A stretch of 64,000 nucleotides of DNA from Paraburkholderia sp. BL10I2N1 (GTDB lineage: Bacteria > Pseudomonadota > Gammaproteobacteria > Burkholderiales > Burkholderiaceae), in the NCBI RefSeq assembly GCF_004361815.1, contig NZ_SNWA01000001.1, positions 992,001 through 1,056,000 of the forward strand. Reading direction: 5' to 3'. The translations under genes and the position numbers were made by a program. Shown here in pieces: positions 1 to 9,598 of the stretch. The notes below the pieces were generated by a model, which ran no database searches, had not been told where the DNA came from, and saw only the letters and a program-made list of their open reading frames with translations. How positions within the stretch are numbered: position 1 is the stretch's first letter; every line of letters begins with the position of its first letter.

Positions 1-509
1 TCGGTCAGCTTGTCGAGCGCGGCCGGGCTGATGTTCCCCGCCACCGCGACCTTCCTGCCGGCGCGTTCGCACAGCAATCCCGTGAGACTCGTCGTCGTGG
101 TCTTGCCGTTCGTGCCGGTGATCGCAATCACCTTCGGCGCGTAGCCGCTTTCACCGAGGGTCTTCAGCGCCTGCGCGAAGAATTCGAGTTCGCCCCACAC
201 GGGGATATCACGCTCACGTGCCTCGGTAATCAGCGGCAGGAGGTCGGCCGCGAGCGGCGAGAGCCCTGGGCTGATCGCAACCAGTTCCACCCCTTCCAGC
301 AGCACGGACGAAAACGGGCCGCCGACAAAGTCGGCATCGATGCCATGCGCTTCGAGCCCGGACAGGTTCGGCGGCACCTCGCGCGTGTCAGCAACGCGCA
401 GCCGACACCCGTGCCGCGCGCACCAGCGCGCCATCGCGAGACCCGATTCACCGAGTCCCAGCACGAGCACCATCGGCTTTTGCCGATCCCGAAACTTCTC
501 GCCAAACAT
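1..509 (-). CDS. murD: UDP-N-acetylmuramoylalanine--D-glutamate ligase MurD (N-terminal part, cut by window edge)
   Basis: Cytoplasmic Mur ligase that adds D-glutamate to UDP-MurNAc-L-Ala in peptidoglycan precursor synthesis. Only the first 169 codons are inside the window; the gene continues beyond the left edge. The N-terminal Rossmann-like stretch ([10 protein letters not shown], residues 14-23) and the Mur-ligase ATP loop GTNGKTT (132-138) are both present. The ATG is preceded by an AAGGAAG ribosome binding site, and the gene starts 30 nt after the mraY stop, so it is co-transcribed. The order mraY-murD is standard for the dcw cluster. The partial sequence leaves little doubt about identity. 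Confidence 0.95.
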   Translation of the reverse strand, partial: MFGEKFRDRQKPMVLVLGLGESGLAMARWCARHGCRLRVADTREVPPNLSGLEAHGIDADFVGGPFSSVLLEGVELVAISPGLSPLAADLLPLITEARERDIPVWGELEFFAQALKTLGESGYAPKVIAITGTNGKTTTTSLTGLLCERAGRKVAVAGNISPAALDKLT

Positions 510-539
510 CGCTTCCTTCCCTTTCGTTGCTTCGACTGC

Positions 540-1709
540 TTAACGCAACTTGAGCGTGGACAAACCGAACAGACACAACATCAGCGTGATAATCCAGAAA
601 CGCACGACCACCTGCGTCTCCTTCCACCCTGACAATTCGAAGTGGTGATGCAACGGCGCCATCTTGAAGAGGCGCCGCCCTTCGCCGAAACGGCGCTTGG
701 TGTACTTGAACCACGTGACCTGCAGCATCACCGAAAGCGTCTCCGCGACGAAGATGCCGCCCATGATGAAAAGCACAATCTCCTGACGCACGATCACCGC
801 GACCGTGCCGAGCGCGCCGCCCAGCGCCAGTGCGCCGACGTCGCCCATGAACATCTGCGCGGGGTGCGTGTTGAACCAGAGGAACGCAAGCCCGGCCCCG
901 CCCATCGCGGAACAGAAGATCAGCAGTTCGCCCGCGCCTGGAATGTGCGGAAAGAGCAGGTACTTCGAATAGACCGAACTGCCCATCACATACGCAAACA
1001 CACCGAGCGACGCACCGACCAGCACGACGGGCATGATCACAAGGCCGTCGAGACCGTCGGTGAGGTTCACCGCGTTGCTCGCCCCCACGATCACCAGATA
1101 CGTCAGCACGATGAAGCCCCACACGCCGAGCGGATAGGAGATCGACTTGACGAACGGCAGCAGCAGGTCGGCGCGCGCGGGCAGCCCCATCGACAGGCCG
1201 CTCCTCACCCAGGCCATGAACAGGTCGAACACCCGCACGTTGCTCGCTTCCGATACGCTGAAGGCGAGATACACCGCGGCGAAGAGGCCGATCACCGACT
1301 GCCAGAAATACTTTTCGCGCGACGACATGCCGCGCGGATCCTTGTAGACGACCTTGCGATAGTCGTCGACCCAGCCGATCACGCCGAAGCCGAACGTGAC
1401 GAGCATCACGATCCAGATGAAGCGGTTCGTGAGATCGCCCCACAGCAGCGTCGATACCGCGATGCCGAGCAGGATCAGTACGCCACCCATTGTGGGCGTG
1501 CCGGATTTCACCAGATGCGTCTGCGGACCTTCCTTGCGCACGGCCTGGCCGACCTTCATCGCGGTCAGCTTGCGAATCACCGCCGGGCCACAGACGAGCC
1601 CGATCAACAGTGCGGTGATGGTTGCCATCACCGCACGAAACGTCAGATAACTGAACACGCGCAAGAAGCTTGCGTCATTCTGCAGCCATTGCGCCAGCGC
1701 CAGTAGCAT
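540..1709 (-). CDS. mraY: Phospho-N-acetylmuramoyl-pentapeptide transferase MraY
   Basis: Integral inner-membrane enzyme that transfers phospho-MurNAc-pentapeptide from UDP to undecaprenyl phosphate, giving lipid I. At 389 residues it is of normal family length. It shows about ten hydrophobic segments, the paired aspartates of GWVDDYRK (D115-D116), an NLTDGLDGL loop in the middle and the [11 protein letters not shown] loop near residue 345, all hallmarks of MraY. The start has an AAGGAC ribosome binding site. It lies 17 nt downstream of murF and 30 nt upstream of murD, so it is part of one transcript. Confidence 0.97.
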   Translation of the reverse strand: MLLALAQWLQNDASFLRVFSYLTFRAVMATITALLIGLVCGPAVIRKLTAMKVGQAVRKEGPQTHLVKSGTPTMGGVLILLGIAVSTLLWGDLTNRFIWIVMLVTFGFGVIGWVDDYRKVVYKDPRGMSSREKYFWQSVIGLFAAVYLAFSVSEASNVRVFDLFMAWVRSGLSMGLPARADLLLPFVKSISYPLGVWGFIVLTYLVIVGASNAVNLTDGLDGLVIMPVVLVGASLGVFAYVMGSSVYSKYLLFPHIPGAGELLIFCSAMGGAGLAFLWFNTHPAQMFMGDVGALALGGALGTVAVIVRQEIVLFIMGGIFVAETLSVMLQVTWFKYTKRRFGEGRRLFKMAPLHHHFELSGWKETQVVVRFWIITLMLCLFGLSTLKLR

Positions 1710-1726
1710 GCCTCGGTCCTTCTATT

Positions 1727-3139
1727 TCAGTGTGCAGCGGGCGCTTCGCCCGCTGCGTTGGGTTGTGGACTCGTTACGGCGTCCACCACGCGCTCCATCT
1801 GCATGAAGCGCGAGCCTTTCACGAGAATCGTTGCAGCCGATCCGAAGCCAGCCTGCAGTAAATGCGCAACCAGCGCGGGAACGCCGTCAAAGTGACGGGC
1901 CTCCGCGCCGTAAGCGCTGCATGCATCGCGCGACGCGTCGCCCATGGCGACGAGCGCATCGATGCCGCGTTCTTTCGCGTACGCACCGACTTCGCGATGA
2001 AATGCCGGGCCGTCGTCGCCCACTTCGCCCATGTCGCCCATCACGAGTACGCGCGGCGACGGTTGCGAAGCGAGAACGTCGATCGCGGCGCGCATCGAGT
2101 CGGGGTTCGCGTTGTAGGTGTCGTCGATGACGGTTGCGCCAGCGAGCGCGCCGAGCGCCGCGCGCTTGACCTGCAGGCGGCCCTTCACCGCACCGAACGC
2201 TTCGAGACCGCGACGGATCGCATCCAGCGACACACCTGCTGCGAGCGCGGCTGCCGTCGCTGCAAGCGCATTGCGGGCGTTGTGTTCGCCGAGCACCTGC
2301 AGCGTGATCTCGACGCGGCCTTGCGGCGTGTCGATCGTCAAACGGTTGCCTGCGAACGTAGCGGTTATCGCGGCGTCGGTCGCGCGCTCCGCACTGTTGA
2401 GTGCGAAGTCGAGGATGGGGTTGCCGGTGGCCGCGACCCGCCAGATGCTTGCATATGCGTCGTCGGCGGGGAACACCGCGACGCCGTCGGGCCGCAACGC
2501 GTGAATCACGCTGGCATGTTCGAGCGCGACCGCTTCGACAGTCGCCATGAACTCCTGGTGCTCGCGCTGCGCATTGTTCACAACGGCCACAGTCGGTTCG
2601 GTGATTTTCGCGAGCAGATCGGTTTCGCCCGGATGATTCATCCCGAGTTCGACGACCGCCAGTTGATGCGCTTCCGTCAGGCGGAAAAGCGTCAGCGGCA
2701 AACCGATGTCATTGTTGAAGTTGCCCGCAGTCGCGAGGCGCGCTTCGCTGCCCACAGCGGCCGCGAAAATCGACGAGATCATTTCCTTGACCGTCGTCTT
2801 GCCGTTGCTGCCCGTCACCGCGACAAGCGGCATCGAGAAGCGACGGCGCCAGCCGCGCGCAAGCGCGCCCAACGCGACGCGCGTGTCGGCGACGCGCAAT
2901 GCCGGTATGCGCCAGTCGCCCGGGCTACGGGTGACAAGCGCGGCGCTCACGTGACGCGTCGCAACTTCCGGCAGGAAATCGTGCGCGTCGAAGCGGTCGC
3001 CCTTCAGCGCGACGAACAGGTCGCGCGGACCTGCGGTGCGGCTGTCGGTCGACACGCGGTCGAAGGTGGCGGACTCGTCGCCGAGGACGGTCGCGCCCGG
3101 AATCAGTAGAGCGGCTTCGCGCAGGGAGAACATCGTCAT
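1727..3139 (-). CDS. murF: UDP-N-acetylmuramoyl-tripeptide--D-alanyl-D-alanine ligase MurF
   Basis: Last cytoplasmic Mur ligase, which adds D-Ala-D-Ala to the UDP-MurNAc-tripeptide. The protein of 470 residues has the ATP-binding loop GSNGKTT (110-116) and the later NPDSMRAA-type region typical of MurF. Its ATG overlaps the murE stop as ATGA, a sign of translational coupling, and a GGAGG element lies just upstream within the end of murE. A second in-frame ATG two codons later could also serve as start. Confidence 0.96.
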   Translation of the reverse strand: MTMFSLREAALLIPGATVLGDESATFDRVSTDSRTAGPRDLFVALKGDRFDAHDFLPEVATRHVSAALVTRSPGDWRIPALRVADTRVALGALARGWRRRFSMPLVAVTGSNGKTTVKEMISSIFAAAVGSEARLATAGNFNNDIGLPLTLFRLTEAHQLAVVELGMNHPGETDLLAKITEPTVAVVNNAQREHQEFMATVEAVALEHASVIHALRPDGVAVFPADDAYASIWRVAATGNPILDFALNSAERATDAAITATFAGNRLTIDTPQGRVEITLQVLGEHNARNALAATAAALAAGVSLDAIRRGLEAFGAVKGRLQVKRAALGALAGATVIDDTYNANPDSMRAAIDVLASQPSPRVLVMGDMGEVGDDGPAFHREVGAYAKERGIDALVAMGDASRDACSAYGAEARHFDGVPALVAHLLQAGFGSAATILVKGSRFMQMERVVDAVTSPQPNAAGEAPAAH

Positions 3140-4674
3140 TCGCCACCTCCGCGGGCCTGCGTCGCACGCGCGGCGAGCGCGAGGCGTGCGTGATCCTGAT
3201 CGGAGAAAGCGCGTTTCTTGCCCATGATTTCCTGTGTCGCTTCGTGCCCCTTGCCGGCCAGCACGATCACGTCTTCGCGTGCCGCGTGACGGATCGCCTG
3301 CAGGATCGCACTGGCGCGGTCCTCGATGCGGCGCACCTTCGACGCGTCCTGCATGCCCGCGACGATCTGGTCGATGATCGCGGCCGGCTCTTCGCTACGC
3401 GGGTTGTCGCTCGTGACGACCACACCGTCTGCCAGCTTTTCCGCAATCGCACCCATCAGCGGACGTTTGGTCGCGTCGCGATCGCCGCCGCAGCCGAACA
3501 TGCAGACAAGCTCGCCGCCGCGCGCCTGCGCCATCGGGCGCAACGCTTCGAGTGTTTTTTCGAGCGCGTCCGGTGTGTGCGCGTAATCGATCACGACGAG
3601 CGGTTCGTCGTTCTGCAGTCGCCCGCCGAGACGCTGCATGCGGCCGTTCACGGGTTCGAGTTTCTGCAATTCGGCAAGTGCGGCTTCGAACGGCACGTCG
3701 GCCGCTAGAAGCGCGCCCAGCACGCCGAGCAGATTGCTGACGTTGAACGCACCGAGCGTCGCGACTTCGACATCGGCGTTGCCCCAGTCCGAAGTCAGAT
3801 GAAAGGCGGTGCCGGTTGTTGTCGCGCGGACGTTCGACGCCAGCAGCACGGCGTCGGCGGGCGCGTCTTCGCGGTCATTGAGACCATAGGCGATCGTGCG
3901 GACCCTGCCTTTTACGTTCCCGATCAGGCGGCGGCCGGTTTCATCGTCACGATTGATCACCGCACAGCGCAGGTCCGGCCAGTCGAACAGACGCGCTTTC
4001 GCCGCCTCGTACGCAGTGAACGTGCCGTGGTAATCGAGGTGATCCTGAGTGAGGTTCGTGAAGACGGCGATATCGAACGAGGTGCCGTTCACGCGGCCCT
4101 GATGCAATGCATGCGACGACACTTCCATCGCGATCGCCCGCGCGCCAGCGTCGCGGAACTGCGCGAGGCTGCGCTGCAGTTGCGGCGCGTCGGGCGTCGT
4201 GAAGCCCGTGTGGACGAGCTGGCCCGGCATCCCGCTGCCGAGCGTGCCGATGATCGCGCAGCGCTTGCCGACCGCCGTCAGCGCCGCGGCGATCCACTGG
4301 CTGCACGACGTCTTGCCGTTTGTGCCCGTGACGCCGACCATCAGCATCGCGTCGCTCGGATCCCCGTACCAGCCGCTCGCGATCGAACCGGCGAGTTCAT
4401 CGAGCGCAGGCACGGCAAGCGTCGTCGCCGGATCGATGGCTCCGGTGAAGTTTTCAGGCTGAACGAGCACGGCTGCCACGCCGCGTTCAATCGCGTTGTC
4501 GATGAACGGCCGGTTGTCGGCGCCCTCGACGGCGTACGCGAGAAAGACGTCGCCCGCAGCCAGTGGACGCGTGTCGGCATGCAGATGCGCCGCTGGCTGC
4601 ACGCGGGCGTGCAGCCAGTTAAGCGCGTCGGCGATCTGCCGGTGCGCGGGATGCCCCGAACGCAGTGCGCTCAT
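3136..4674 (-). CDS. murE: UDP-N-acetylmuramoyl-L-alanyl-D-glutamate--2,6-diaminopimelate ligase MurE
   Basis: Mur ligase adding the third residue of the stem peptide. The 512-residue protein has the ATP loop GTNGKTS (117-123), and near residue 430 the motif DNPRSEEP. In MurE, DNPR is the signature for meso-diaminopimelate rather than lysine, so the cell wall is predicted to be of the Gram-negative DAP type. It overlaps ftsI upstream and murF downstream by 4 nt each (ATGA). Confidence 0.96.
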   Translation of the reverse strand: MSALRSGHPAHRQIADALNWLHARVQPAAHLHADTRPLAAGDVFLAYAVEGADNRPFIDNAIERGVAAVLVQPENFTGAIDPATTLAVPALDELAGSIASGWYGDPSDAMLMVGVTGTNGKTSCSQWIAAALTAVGKRCAIIGTLGSGMPGQLVHTGFTTPDAPQLQRSLAQFRDAGARAIAMEVSSHALHQGRVNGTSFDIAVFTNLTQDHLDYHGTFTAYEAAKARLFDWPDLRCAVINRDDETGRRLIGNVKGRVRTIAYGLNDREDAPADAVLLASNVRATTTGTAFHLTSDWGNADVEVATLGAFNVSNLLGVLGALLAADVPFEAALAELQKLEPVNGRMQRLGGRLQNDEPLVVIDYAHTPDALEKTLEALRPMAQARGGELVCMFGCGGDRDATKRPLMGAIAEKLADGVVVTSDNPRSEEPAAIIDQIVAGMQDASKVRRIEDRASAILQAIRHAAREDVIVLAGKGHEATQEIMGKKRAFSDQDHARLALAARATQARGGGE

Positions 4675-6533
4675 CTGAGCACTCCAGGACGGTTCTTTGC
4701 GTTATTGGCGATCGTCAGCTTCTTCGCCGCGCCACCGGTGGCGAGTTTCCTGGCCGCGGGTGCAGGCGCAGCGGGCGTGGGCGGAGGCGCCGTATCGTCG
4801 GACACGACCATCTGCTTGACCGGCATATCCGGCGGCACATTCAGCGTGCGCAGCGTGTCGCCGACGATCGACGAGAACACCGGACCCGACACCTGACCGC
4901 CGAAGTGGCTGCCTGCCGTTGGTTCGTCGACCGAAACGGCGACGACGATGCGCGGATTCGGCATCGGCGCCATGCCGACGAACGATGCGCGGTACTTGGA
5001 TTTGTCGTAGCCGTGAGCGCCGTGTTTGTACGCCGTGCCGCTCTTGCCGCCGACGCGATAACCCGGCACCGCCGCATCCGGCGACGTGCCGCCTGGCGCG
5101 GTCACGGTTTCGAGCATTGCTCGGACCTCACGCGCGGTGGTCGGCGAGAAGATCTGCGGGCCCGTCACCGGCTGGTCGCCCGGCGTGCGGAAGATCGACA
5201 CCGGCAGAATCTGGCCGTCGTGCGCGATCGCGGTGTACGCGCGAGCGAGCTGGAACAGCGACGCCGACAGGCCGTAGCCATATGACATCGTCGCCTGTTC
5301 GATCCGCCGCCAGTTGCGCCACGGACGCAGACGTCCCGCCACCGCGCCGGGGAAGCCGACCTTCGGCGCCTGACCGAGACCGATGCTCGTATACATATTC
5401 CACATCTCTTCCGGCTTGAGCGTCATCGCGATCTTGGTCGCACCGATGTTGCTCGACTTCTGGATCACGCCGCCGACCGTCAGCACGCCGAACGCGCTGT
5501 CATCCGTGATCTGCGCGCCGTCGAGGACGAAGCGGCCCGGACCCGTGTCTACCAGTGTACTCGGCGAGACGCGGTGCAGATCGAGTGCCAGCGAGATCGT
5601 GAACGGCTTCATGATCGAGCCCGGCTCGAACACGTCGGTCAGCATGCGGTTGCGCAGCTGTTCGCCGGTCAGATGCGAGCGGTCGTTCGGGTTATAGGTC
5701 GGATAATTGACAAGGGCGAGCACTTCGCCCGTGCGGACGTCGATGACCATTGCCGTACCGGCCTTCGCCTTGAATTTCTCGACGGCGGCCTTCAGGTTCG
5801 TGTACGCGATGTACTGGATCTTGCTGTCGATCGACAGGTCGACATCGGCGCCGTTGTGCGGCACGACCTGCTCGTCGACGTCCTCGATGACGCGCCCCAT
5901 CCGGTCCTTGATCACGCGGCGGATGCCGGAGGTGCCGGCGAGCATCTTCTGGTCACCGAGTTCGACGCCTTCCTGGCCTTCGTCTTCGACGTTGGTGAAG
6001 CCGATCAGATGAGCGGTGATCTCGCCTTCCGGATAGAAGCGTTTATATTCTGCACGCTGATAGATACCGGGAATGTCGAGTTCGGCGACCTTCGCGGCGA
6101 CGTCGACGGGTACCTGGCGCTTCACGTAGACGAACGTCTTGTCTTCGGACAGCTTCGCGCGCAGTTCCTTCTGCGTCATGTCGAGCAGTTTGCCGAGCAC
6201 GGCGAGCTTGTCCGCGCCGAGATCGTCTGGCACCGATTCGGGAATCGCCCAGATGGCGCGCACCGGCAGGCTGGTCGCGAGCACCAGCCCGTTACGATCG
6301 AGAATCTTGCCGCGTGTGGCCGGCAGTTCGAGTGTGCGCTGATAGCGACTCTCCCCCTGCTTCTGATAGAACGCGTTGCCCGGCCCCTGGATCCAGAACG
6401 CCCGCCCGGCGAGCGCGACGAACGCCATGAACAGCAGGAACACGACGAGCCGCGAGCGCCACATCGGCAGGCGCACGGACAGAATCGGATTGGCAGAAAA
6501 CGCGACGCTCTTGCGCGTCGTCGACTTTCTCAT
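4671..6533 (-). CDS. ftsI: Peptidoglycan D,D-transpeptidase FtsI (penicillin-binding protein 3)
   Basis: Division-specific class B penicillin-binding protein that cross-links septal peptidoglycan in the periplasm. A short cytoplasmic tail precedes one membrane anchor (about residues 27-46). The pedestal domain follows, then the transpeptidase domain with S306-I-M-K309, S360-S-N362 and K497-S-G-T500, the three active-site motifs. Length (620) is typical of the group. The C-terminus is an Ala/Pro-rich tail. It overlaps ftsL and murE by 4 nt each. Confidence 0.97.
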   Translation of the reverse strand: MRKSTTRKSVAFSANPILSVRLPMWRSRLVVFLLFMAFVALAGRAFWIQGPGNAFYQKQGESRYQRTLELPATRGKILDRNGLVLATSLPVRAIWAIPESVPDDLGADKLAVLGKLLDMTQKELRAKLSEDKTFVYVKRQVPVDVAAKVAELDIPGIYQRAEYKRFYPEGEITAHLIGFTNVEDEGQEGVELGDQKMLAGTSGIRRVIKDRMGRVIEDVDEQVVPHNGADVDLSIDSKIQYIAYTNLKAAVEKFKAKAGTAMVIDVRTGEVLALVNYPTYNPNDRSHLTGEQLRNRMLTDVFEPGSIMKPFTISLALDLHRVSPSTLVDTGPGRFVLDGAQITDDSAFGVLTVGGVIQKSSNIGATKIAMTLKPEEMWNMYTSIGLGQAPKVGFPGAVAGRLRPWRNWRRIEQATMSYGYGLSASLFQLARAYTAIAHDGQILPVSIFRTPGDQPVTGPQIFSPTTAREVRAMLETVTAPGGTSPDAAVPGYRVGGKSGTAYKHGAHGYDKSKYRASFVGMAPMPNPRIVVAVSVDEPTAGSHFGGQVSGPVFSSIVGDTLRTLNVPPDMPVKQMVVSDDTAPPPTPAAPAPAARKLATGGAAKKLTIANNAKNRPGVLR

Positions 6534-6883
6534 CGCACACCTCCGCGGCGCGAGGCGGCAGCCGGCGCGGAGTCAGGCGCCGACGTCGGCACCGGTGCAT
6601 CTTCGGCTCTGGCGGCTCCCGGGTCGAGCGTCAGATATTGAGTGCGCCCGGTCGTGGCGGACTGCATCTTCAGCGAAGTCGTGGCGATCTGCTCGATGCG
6701 CGAAGTCTTCGACAGCGAGCTCTGCTGATATTGAAGCTGTGCGTAGTCCTGCTGCAACTGACGCTCCTGCGACTGGGCGCGCTGCAACTGGATAAAAAAC
6801 TGACGCTGCTGATTGGTCGCGTTGACGACGGAAAGCGCACATCCCATCACGACGATCAGCAGGAAGATATTGAGGCGGCTCAT
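6530..6883 (-). CDS. ftsL: Cell division protein FtsL
   Basis: Small bitopic divisome protein (117 residues) that works with FtsB and FtsQ to activate FtsWI. Residues 1-20 form the membrane segment (starts [13 protein letters not shown]). Residues about 25-60 are rich in Q, E and R with heptad-like spacing, as expected for the periplasmic coiled coil. An Ala/Pro-rich C-terminal tail follows. Sequence conservation is low in this family, so the position between rsmH and ftsI, with ATGA overlaps on both sides, is the strongest evidence. Confidence 0.93.
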   Translation of the reverse strand: MSRLNIFLLIVVMGCALSVVNATNQQRQFFIQLQRAQSQERQLQQDYAQLQYQQSSLSKTSRIEQIATTSLKMQSATTGRTQYLTLDPGAARAEDAPVPTSAPDSAPAAASRRGGVR

Positions 6884-7821
6884 GGCGCGATCCGCTCCGC
6901 GACACGCATCACGGCCGAGCGGGCGCGCGGGTTTGCAGCGACTTCCGCGTCACTCGCGAACACGCGACCAATGATCCTGAGCGGCGGGCTGGGCAGATCG
7001 ACGGCACGGATCGGCAGGCGGCGATCGACCGCAGGCGCACTGGCGTGCGCCTGCATGAATCGCTTGACGATCCGGTCCTCGAGCGAATGAAAGCTGATGA
7101 CCACCAGCCGCCCCCCTTGCTCCAGCAACGACAATGCGGCCTCTAAAACGACTTGCAGCTCCGCAAGCTCTTGATTGACGTGAATCCGTATAGCCTGAAA
7201 GGTGCGGGTTGCCGGATCCTTGCCCTTCTCACGGGTTTTGACGACGTTAGCCACGATTTGGGCAAGCTCGCCCGTGCTGACGAGAGGCCCAAGACGGTCG
7301 GACTCTGCCCGGCGAGCAACAAGCGCCTTTGCAATCTGAAAAGCAAACCGTTCTTCCCCATAATCTCGTATCACCTCCGTCAGTTCCTGCACCGTGGCCC
7401 GCGCCAGCCAGTCAGCGGCAGACTCGCCGCGCGTCGGGTCCATCCGCATGTCGAGGGGGCCATCGGCGCGGAAACTGAAACCCCGCTCCGGATCGTCGAC
7501 TTGCGGCGACGACACACCCAGATCCAGCAACACTCCCGACACGCGCCCTACCCCGCGCTCCGCAACCGCGTCGCGCAGCGAAGCAAAACTCTCATGCACG
7601 ATTTCGAAGCGCGGATCGGCAATCTGCCGTGCGGTCGCGATGGCAAGCGGGTCCTTGTCGAACGCAATCAAACGACCTGCCTCGCCCAGCTTGCCCAGCA
7701 CCGCCCGACTATGACCGCCGCGCCCGAACGTGCCGTCCACATAGACGCCGTCCGTGCGCGTAACCAGCGCATCGACCGCTTCTTCCAGCAGCACCGTGCG
7801 ATGCTGCAACTCGTTTCCCAT
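6880..7821 (-). CDS. rsmH: 16S rRNA (cytosine(1402)-N(4))-methyltransferase RsmH
   Basis: SAM-dependent methyltransferase acting on C1402 of 16S rRNA in the decoding centre. The SAM-binding segment [11 protein letters not shown] lies near the N-terminus, and the [14 protein letters not shown] motif lies near residue 240. I chose the ATG that gives [12 protein letters not shown] (313 aa, usual family length). An in-frame ATG four codons upstream (7833) is possible and neither has a clear ribosome binding site. The middle of the gene (about 7140-7390) has visibly lower GC and uses rare codons such as ATA and TTA, unlike the flanks. Confidence 0.95.
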   Translation of the reverse strand: MGNELQHRTVLLEEAVDALVTRTDGVYVDGTFGRGGHSRAVLGKLGEAGRLIAFDKDPLAIATARQIADPRFEIVHESFASLRDAVAERGVGRVSGVLLDLGVSSPQVDDPERGFSFRADGPLDMRMDPTRGESAADWLARATVQELTEVIRDYGEERFAFQIAKALVARRAESDRLGPLVSTGELAQIVANVVKTREKGKDPATRTFQAIRIHVNQELAELQVVLEAALSLLEQGGRLVVISFHSLEDRIVKRFMQAHASAPAVDRRLPIRAVDLPSPPLRIIGRVFASDAEVAANPRARSAVMRVAERIAP

Positions 7822-7848
7822 CGCAGGTGCCATATATGTAAACCGCGA

Positions 7849-8277
7849 TCAGAACGTGAAATTCTTCAGCGCATCGGGCATGCCCTGCGCCATGGCCGCC
7901 TGTTCCTTGGCGGCGTAGGTTTGCGCATCCCACAACTCGAAGTGGCTACCCATACCGAGCAGCATCACTTCCTTTTCCAGCATTGCAGCCAGCCGCAGTT
8001 CCGGCGAAACGAGGACGCGACCCGCACCATCCAGGTCGACGTCCGATGCATTACCAAGGAAGATCCGCCGCCACCAGTGAGCGTCCATGGGCAGCGCGGC
8101 GATCTTCGTGCGAAAGACCTCCCATTCCGGGCGCGGAAAGAGCAACAGGCAGCCGTCCGGGTGCTTGGTAATCGTCACCCGGCCTTCTGCCTGTCCTTGC
8201 AGCGCATCCCGATAGCGCGACGGAATCGACATCCGTCCTTTCGCATCGAGCGTCAGCGCCGACGCCCCTTGGAACAC
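7849..8277 (-). CDS. mraZ: Transcriptional regulator MraZ
   Basis: First gene of the dcw cluster; the 142-residue protein has two SpoVT/AbrB-like MraZ domains. The N-terminal half has [15 protein letters not shown] and the second half has [14 protein letters not shown], the repeated D-x-x-G-R signature. In other bacteria MraZ forms a ring that binds repeated TGGGN-type boxes and represses its own operon. Matching repeats lie just upstream here (8347-8386). The start codon is GTG, preceded by GGGGAGAG. rsmH begins 27 nt downstream. Confidence 0.95.
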   Translation of the reverse strand: MFQGASALTLDAKGRMSIPSRYRDALQGQAEGRVTITKHPDGCLLLFPRPEWEVFRTKIAALPMDAHWWRRIFLGNASDVDLDGAGRVLVSPELRLAAMLEKEVMLLGMGSHFELWDAQTYAAKEQAAMAQGMPDALKNFTF

Positions 8278-8346
8278 TTCTGCTCTCCCCTGCCGGACAC
8301 CGAAGGCGGTCCGTCTGTTCTTAAAAATTTACCCGAAAAGGCCCTG

Positions 8347-8386
8347 TGAATCACACAAAAATACACTTTCTCACACTGTCTCCCAC
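8347..8386 (-). promoter_or_regulatory. MraZ-box operator: four 10-bp direct repeats
   Basis: Read on the minus strand, four contiguous 10-mers occur in exact register: GTGGGAGACA, GTGTGAGAAA, GTGTATTTTT and GTGTGATTCA. Each begins GTG and spacing is one helical turn. The first overlaps the -10 box by two bases. MraZ is known to bind arrays of TGGG-type boxes at 10-bp spacing upstream of its own gene, so this is the expected autoregulatory operator. Binding itself is inferred. Confidence 0.8.
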
Positions 8387-8413
8387 TTTAGAGGAACGCT
8401 AAACACGGGTCAA
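8385..8413 (-). promoter_or_regulatory. Promoter of the dcw cluster (sigma70-type)
   Basis: On the minus strand a TTGACC -35 box (8408-8413) and a TAAAGT -10 box (8385-8390) are separated by exactly 17 nt. This is the best promoter match upstream of mraZ and directly abuts the MraZ boxes. The untranslated leader to the GTG start would be about 100 nt. Confidence 0.75.
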
Positions 8414-8667
8414 GGGAGATACGTGCTTTTTCAGCGAATTTTGTTTGCTAGAACAAGGACTTAGCGCCCCTCGCTCACGTCAGGCGTAAAAATGGAAAAT
8501 CGTTATAAATGAATGGACTAGTGCAGTTTGTGAAGGTGATACGTGAAAAGTGCGAGGGAAACGCGTGGCGCGCAAGCGAACTGGGAGGAAGAAAAAGGCA
8601 GATCGGCGGACGATTGTCGGTGGGCTGGGTGGGACGGCGCGTAGGCGCTGTCCCACCTGAAGAACGA
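8414..8667. other. Intergenic region between coq7 and the mraZ promoter
   Basis: No convincing gene here. Reading frames across it are Arg-rich and lack start signals. A strong inverted repeat at 8628-8657 (arms GGTGGGAC / GTCCCACC with a GC-rich inner stem) lies about 10 nt after the coq7 stop and may end coq7 transcription. It has no following T-run, so it is not a classic intrinsic terminator. Confidence 0.5.
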
Positions 8668-9297
8668 CTATACGTAGTAGGCGGTGCGGGTCATGATCTT
8701 CGATGCGGCGCGCATCAGCGCCCGGGCGGGAAACGGCAGTTCGATGCCACCGGCATCGGTGGCGGCCTTGCCATGCGCCGCTTCGTCGACGCGCATCTGC
8801 TCGACGATCGCCCGTGATTCGACGTCCGCTTCCGGCAGCTTGTCCAGATGGCCATCCAGATGGTGTTCCACCTGTCGCTCTGTTTCGGCCATGAAGCCAA
8901 GACTCACGCGATCGCCGCAACGACCCGCGGCAAGTCCAATGGCCAGCGCGCCGGCATACCAGAGCGGATTGAGCAGGCTCGGCCGGGAATCGAGCGCTTC
9001 AAGGCGACGCGCGGTCCACGCGAGGTGATCTTCTTCCTCGCGGGCCGCATGCTCGAAGGCCTCTTTGAGGGCGGGCGAGCGCGCGGTGAGTTTCTGGGCC
9101 TGATATAGCGCCTGCGCGCACACCTCTCCAACGTGATTCACGCGCATCAGACCTGCGGCGTGCGAACGCTCTTCCGGCGACATTTCGACGGCTCCGACAG
9201 AGGGTGGCGGCACCGGCACCGGCCTGGACATCCGCGAGACACCTGTCATTGAGCGTAAACCCCGGTCCAACTCGGTAATCAATTCATCGAGCGTCAT
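8668..9297 (-). CDS. coq7: 2-polyprenyl-3-methyl-6-methoxy-1,4-benzoquinone monooxygenase Coq7
   Basis: Di-iron hydroxylase of ubiquinone biosynthesis that adds the C6 hydroxyl in the penultimate step. The 209-residue protein has the paired E-x-x-H iron-ligand motifs: EEEDHLAW in the middle and VDEAAHG towards the end, with an additional glutamate in VNHVGEV and in [11 protein letters not shown] chose the ATG of MTLDELI because GAGGGAGG lies just before it; an upstream in-frame start adds nine Arg-rich residues and has no such site. This Coq7-type enzyme replaces UbiF in many betaproteobacteria. Confidence 0.93.
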   Translation of the reverse strand: MTLDELITELDRGLRSMTGVSRMSRPVPVPPPSVGAVEMSPEERSHAAGLMRVNHVGEVCAQALYQAQKLTARSPALKEAFEHAAREEEDHLAWTARRLEALDSRPSLLNPLWYAGALAIGLAAGRCGDRVSLGFMAETERQVEHHLDGHLDKLPEADVESRAIVEQMRVDEAAHGKAATDAGGIELPFPARALMRAASKIMTRTAYYV

Positions 9298-9477
9298 CCA
9301 GGCCTCCCTCAATCGACGTCTCATCCACTGCGCGCCAGCCCCCGCAAGCCTCTGTATTCAGCGCCCAAAACAGGTGCATACGGGCTCCTCATCTGACCCG
9401 GAATCGCGGGCCAAACTGCGATTCTAGACCATGTTGCGTAAACGAAACAGCGAGTTACACCACGGTCTGCTTTTACT

Positions 9478-9505
9478 TTGAGCACATTAGGCGTTTTGTT
9501 ACATT
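9478..9505 (+). promoter_or_regulatory. Possible porin promoter
   Basis: TTGAGC (9478-9483) and TACATT (9500-9505) with a 16-nt spacer give a plausible sigma70-type promoter about 95 nt before the porin ATG. The remainder of 9298-9598 shows no gene. It is AT-richer towards the porin and ends with a GGAG ribosome binding site eight nt before the start. Assignment is by pattern only. Confidence 0.4.
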
Positions 9506-9598
9506 ACGGGCAACTTCTCGCGAAGTTACTGCAAGGCAGCAACGCAAGACAACTATTCGCCTTGTTAAAAAAATTCGCAATTCCTTGGAGATCATTCG

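Noticed and set aside
642..1706. Long plus-strand reading frame (354 codons) across mraY
   Set aside because: It is the antisense shadow of mraY. The product is His/Arg/Asp-rich low-complexity sequence with no family features, as expected from GC-rich codon use.
1862..3109. Plus-strand reading frame of 415 codons across murF
   Set aside because: Antisense to a clear murF with motifs and coupled start; its sequence is Arg/His-rich without any recognisable domain.
8480..8920. Minus-strand frame of 146 codons overlapping the 3' end of coq7
   Set aside because: It overlaps coq7 in another frame, is Arg-rich, and contains the hairpin at 8628-8657; not supported as a gene.
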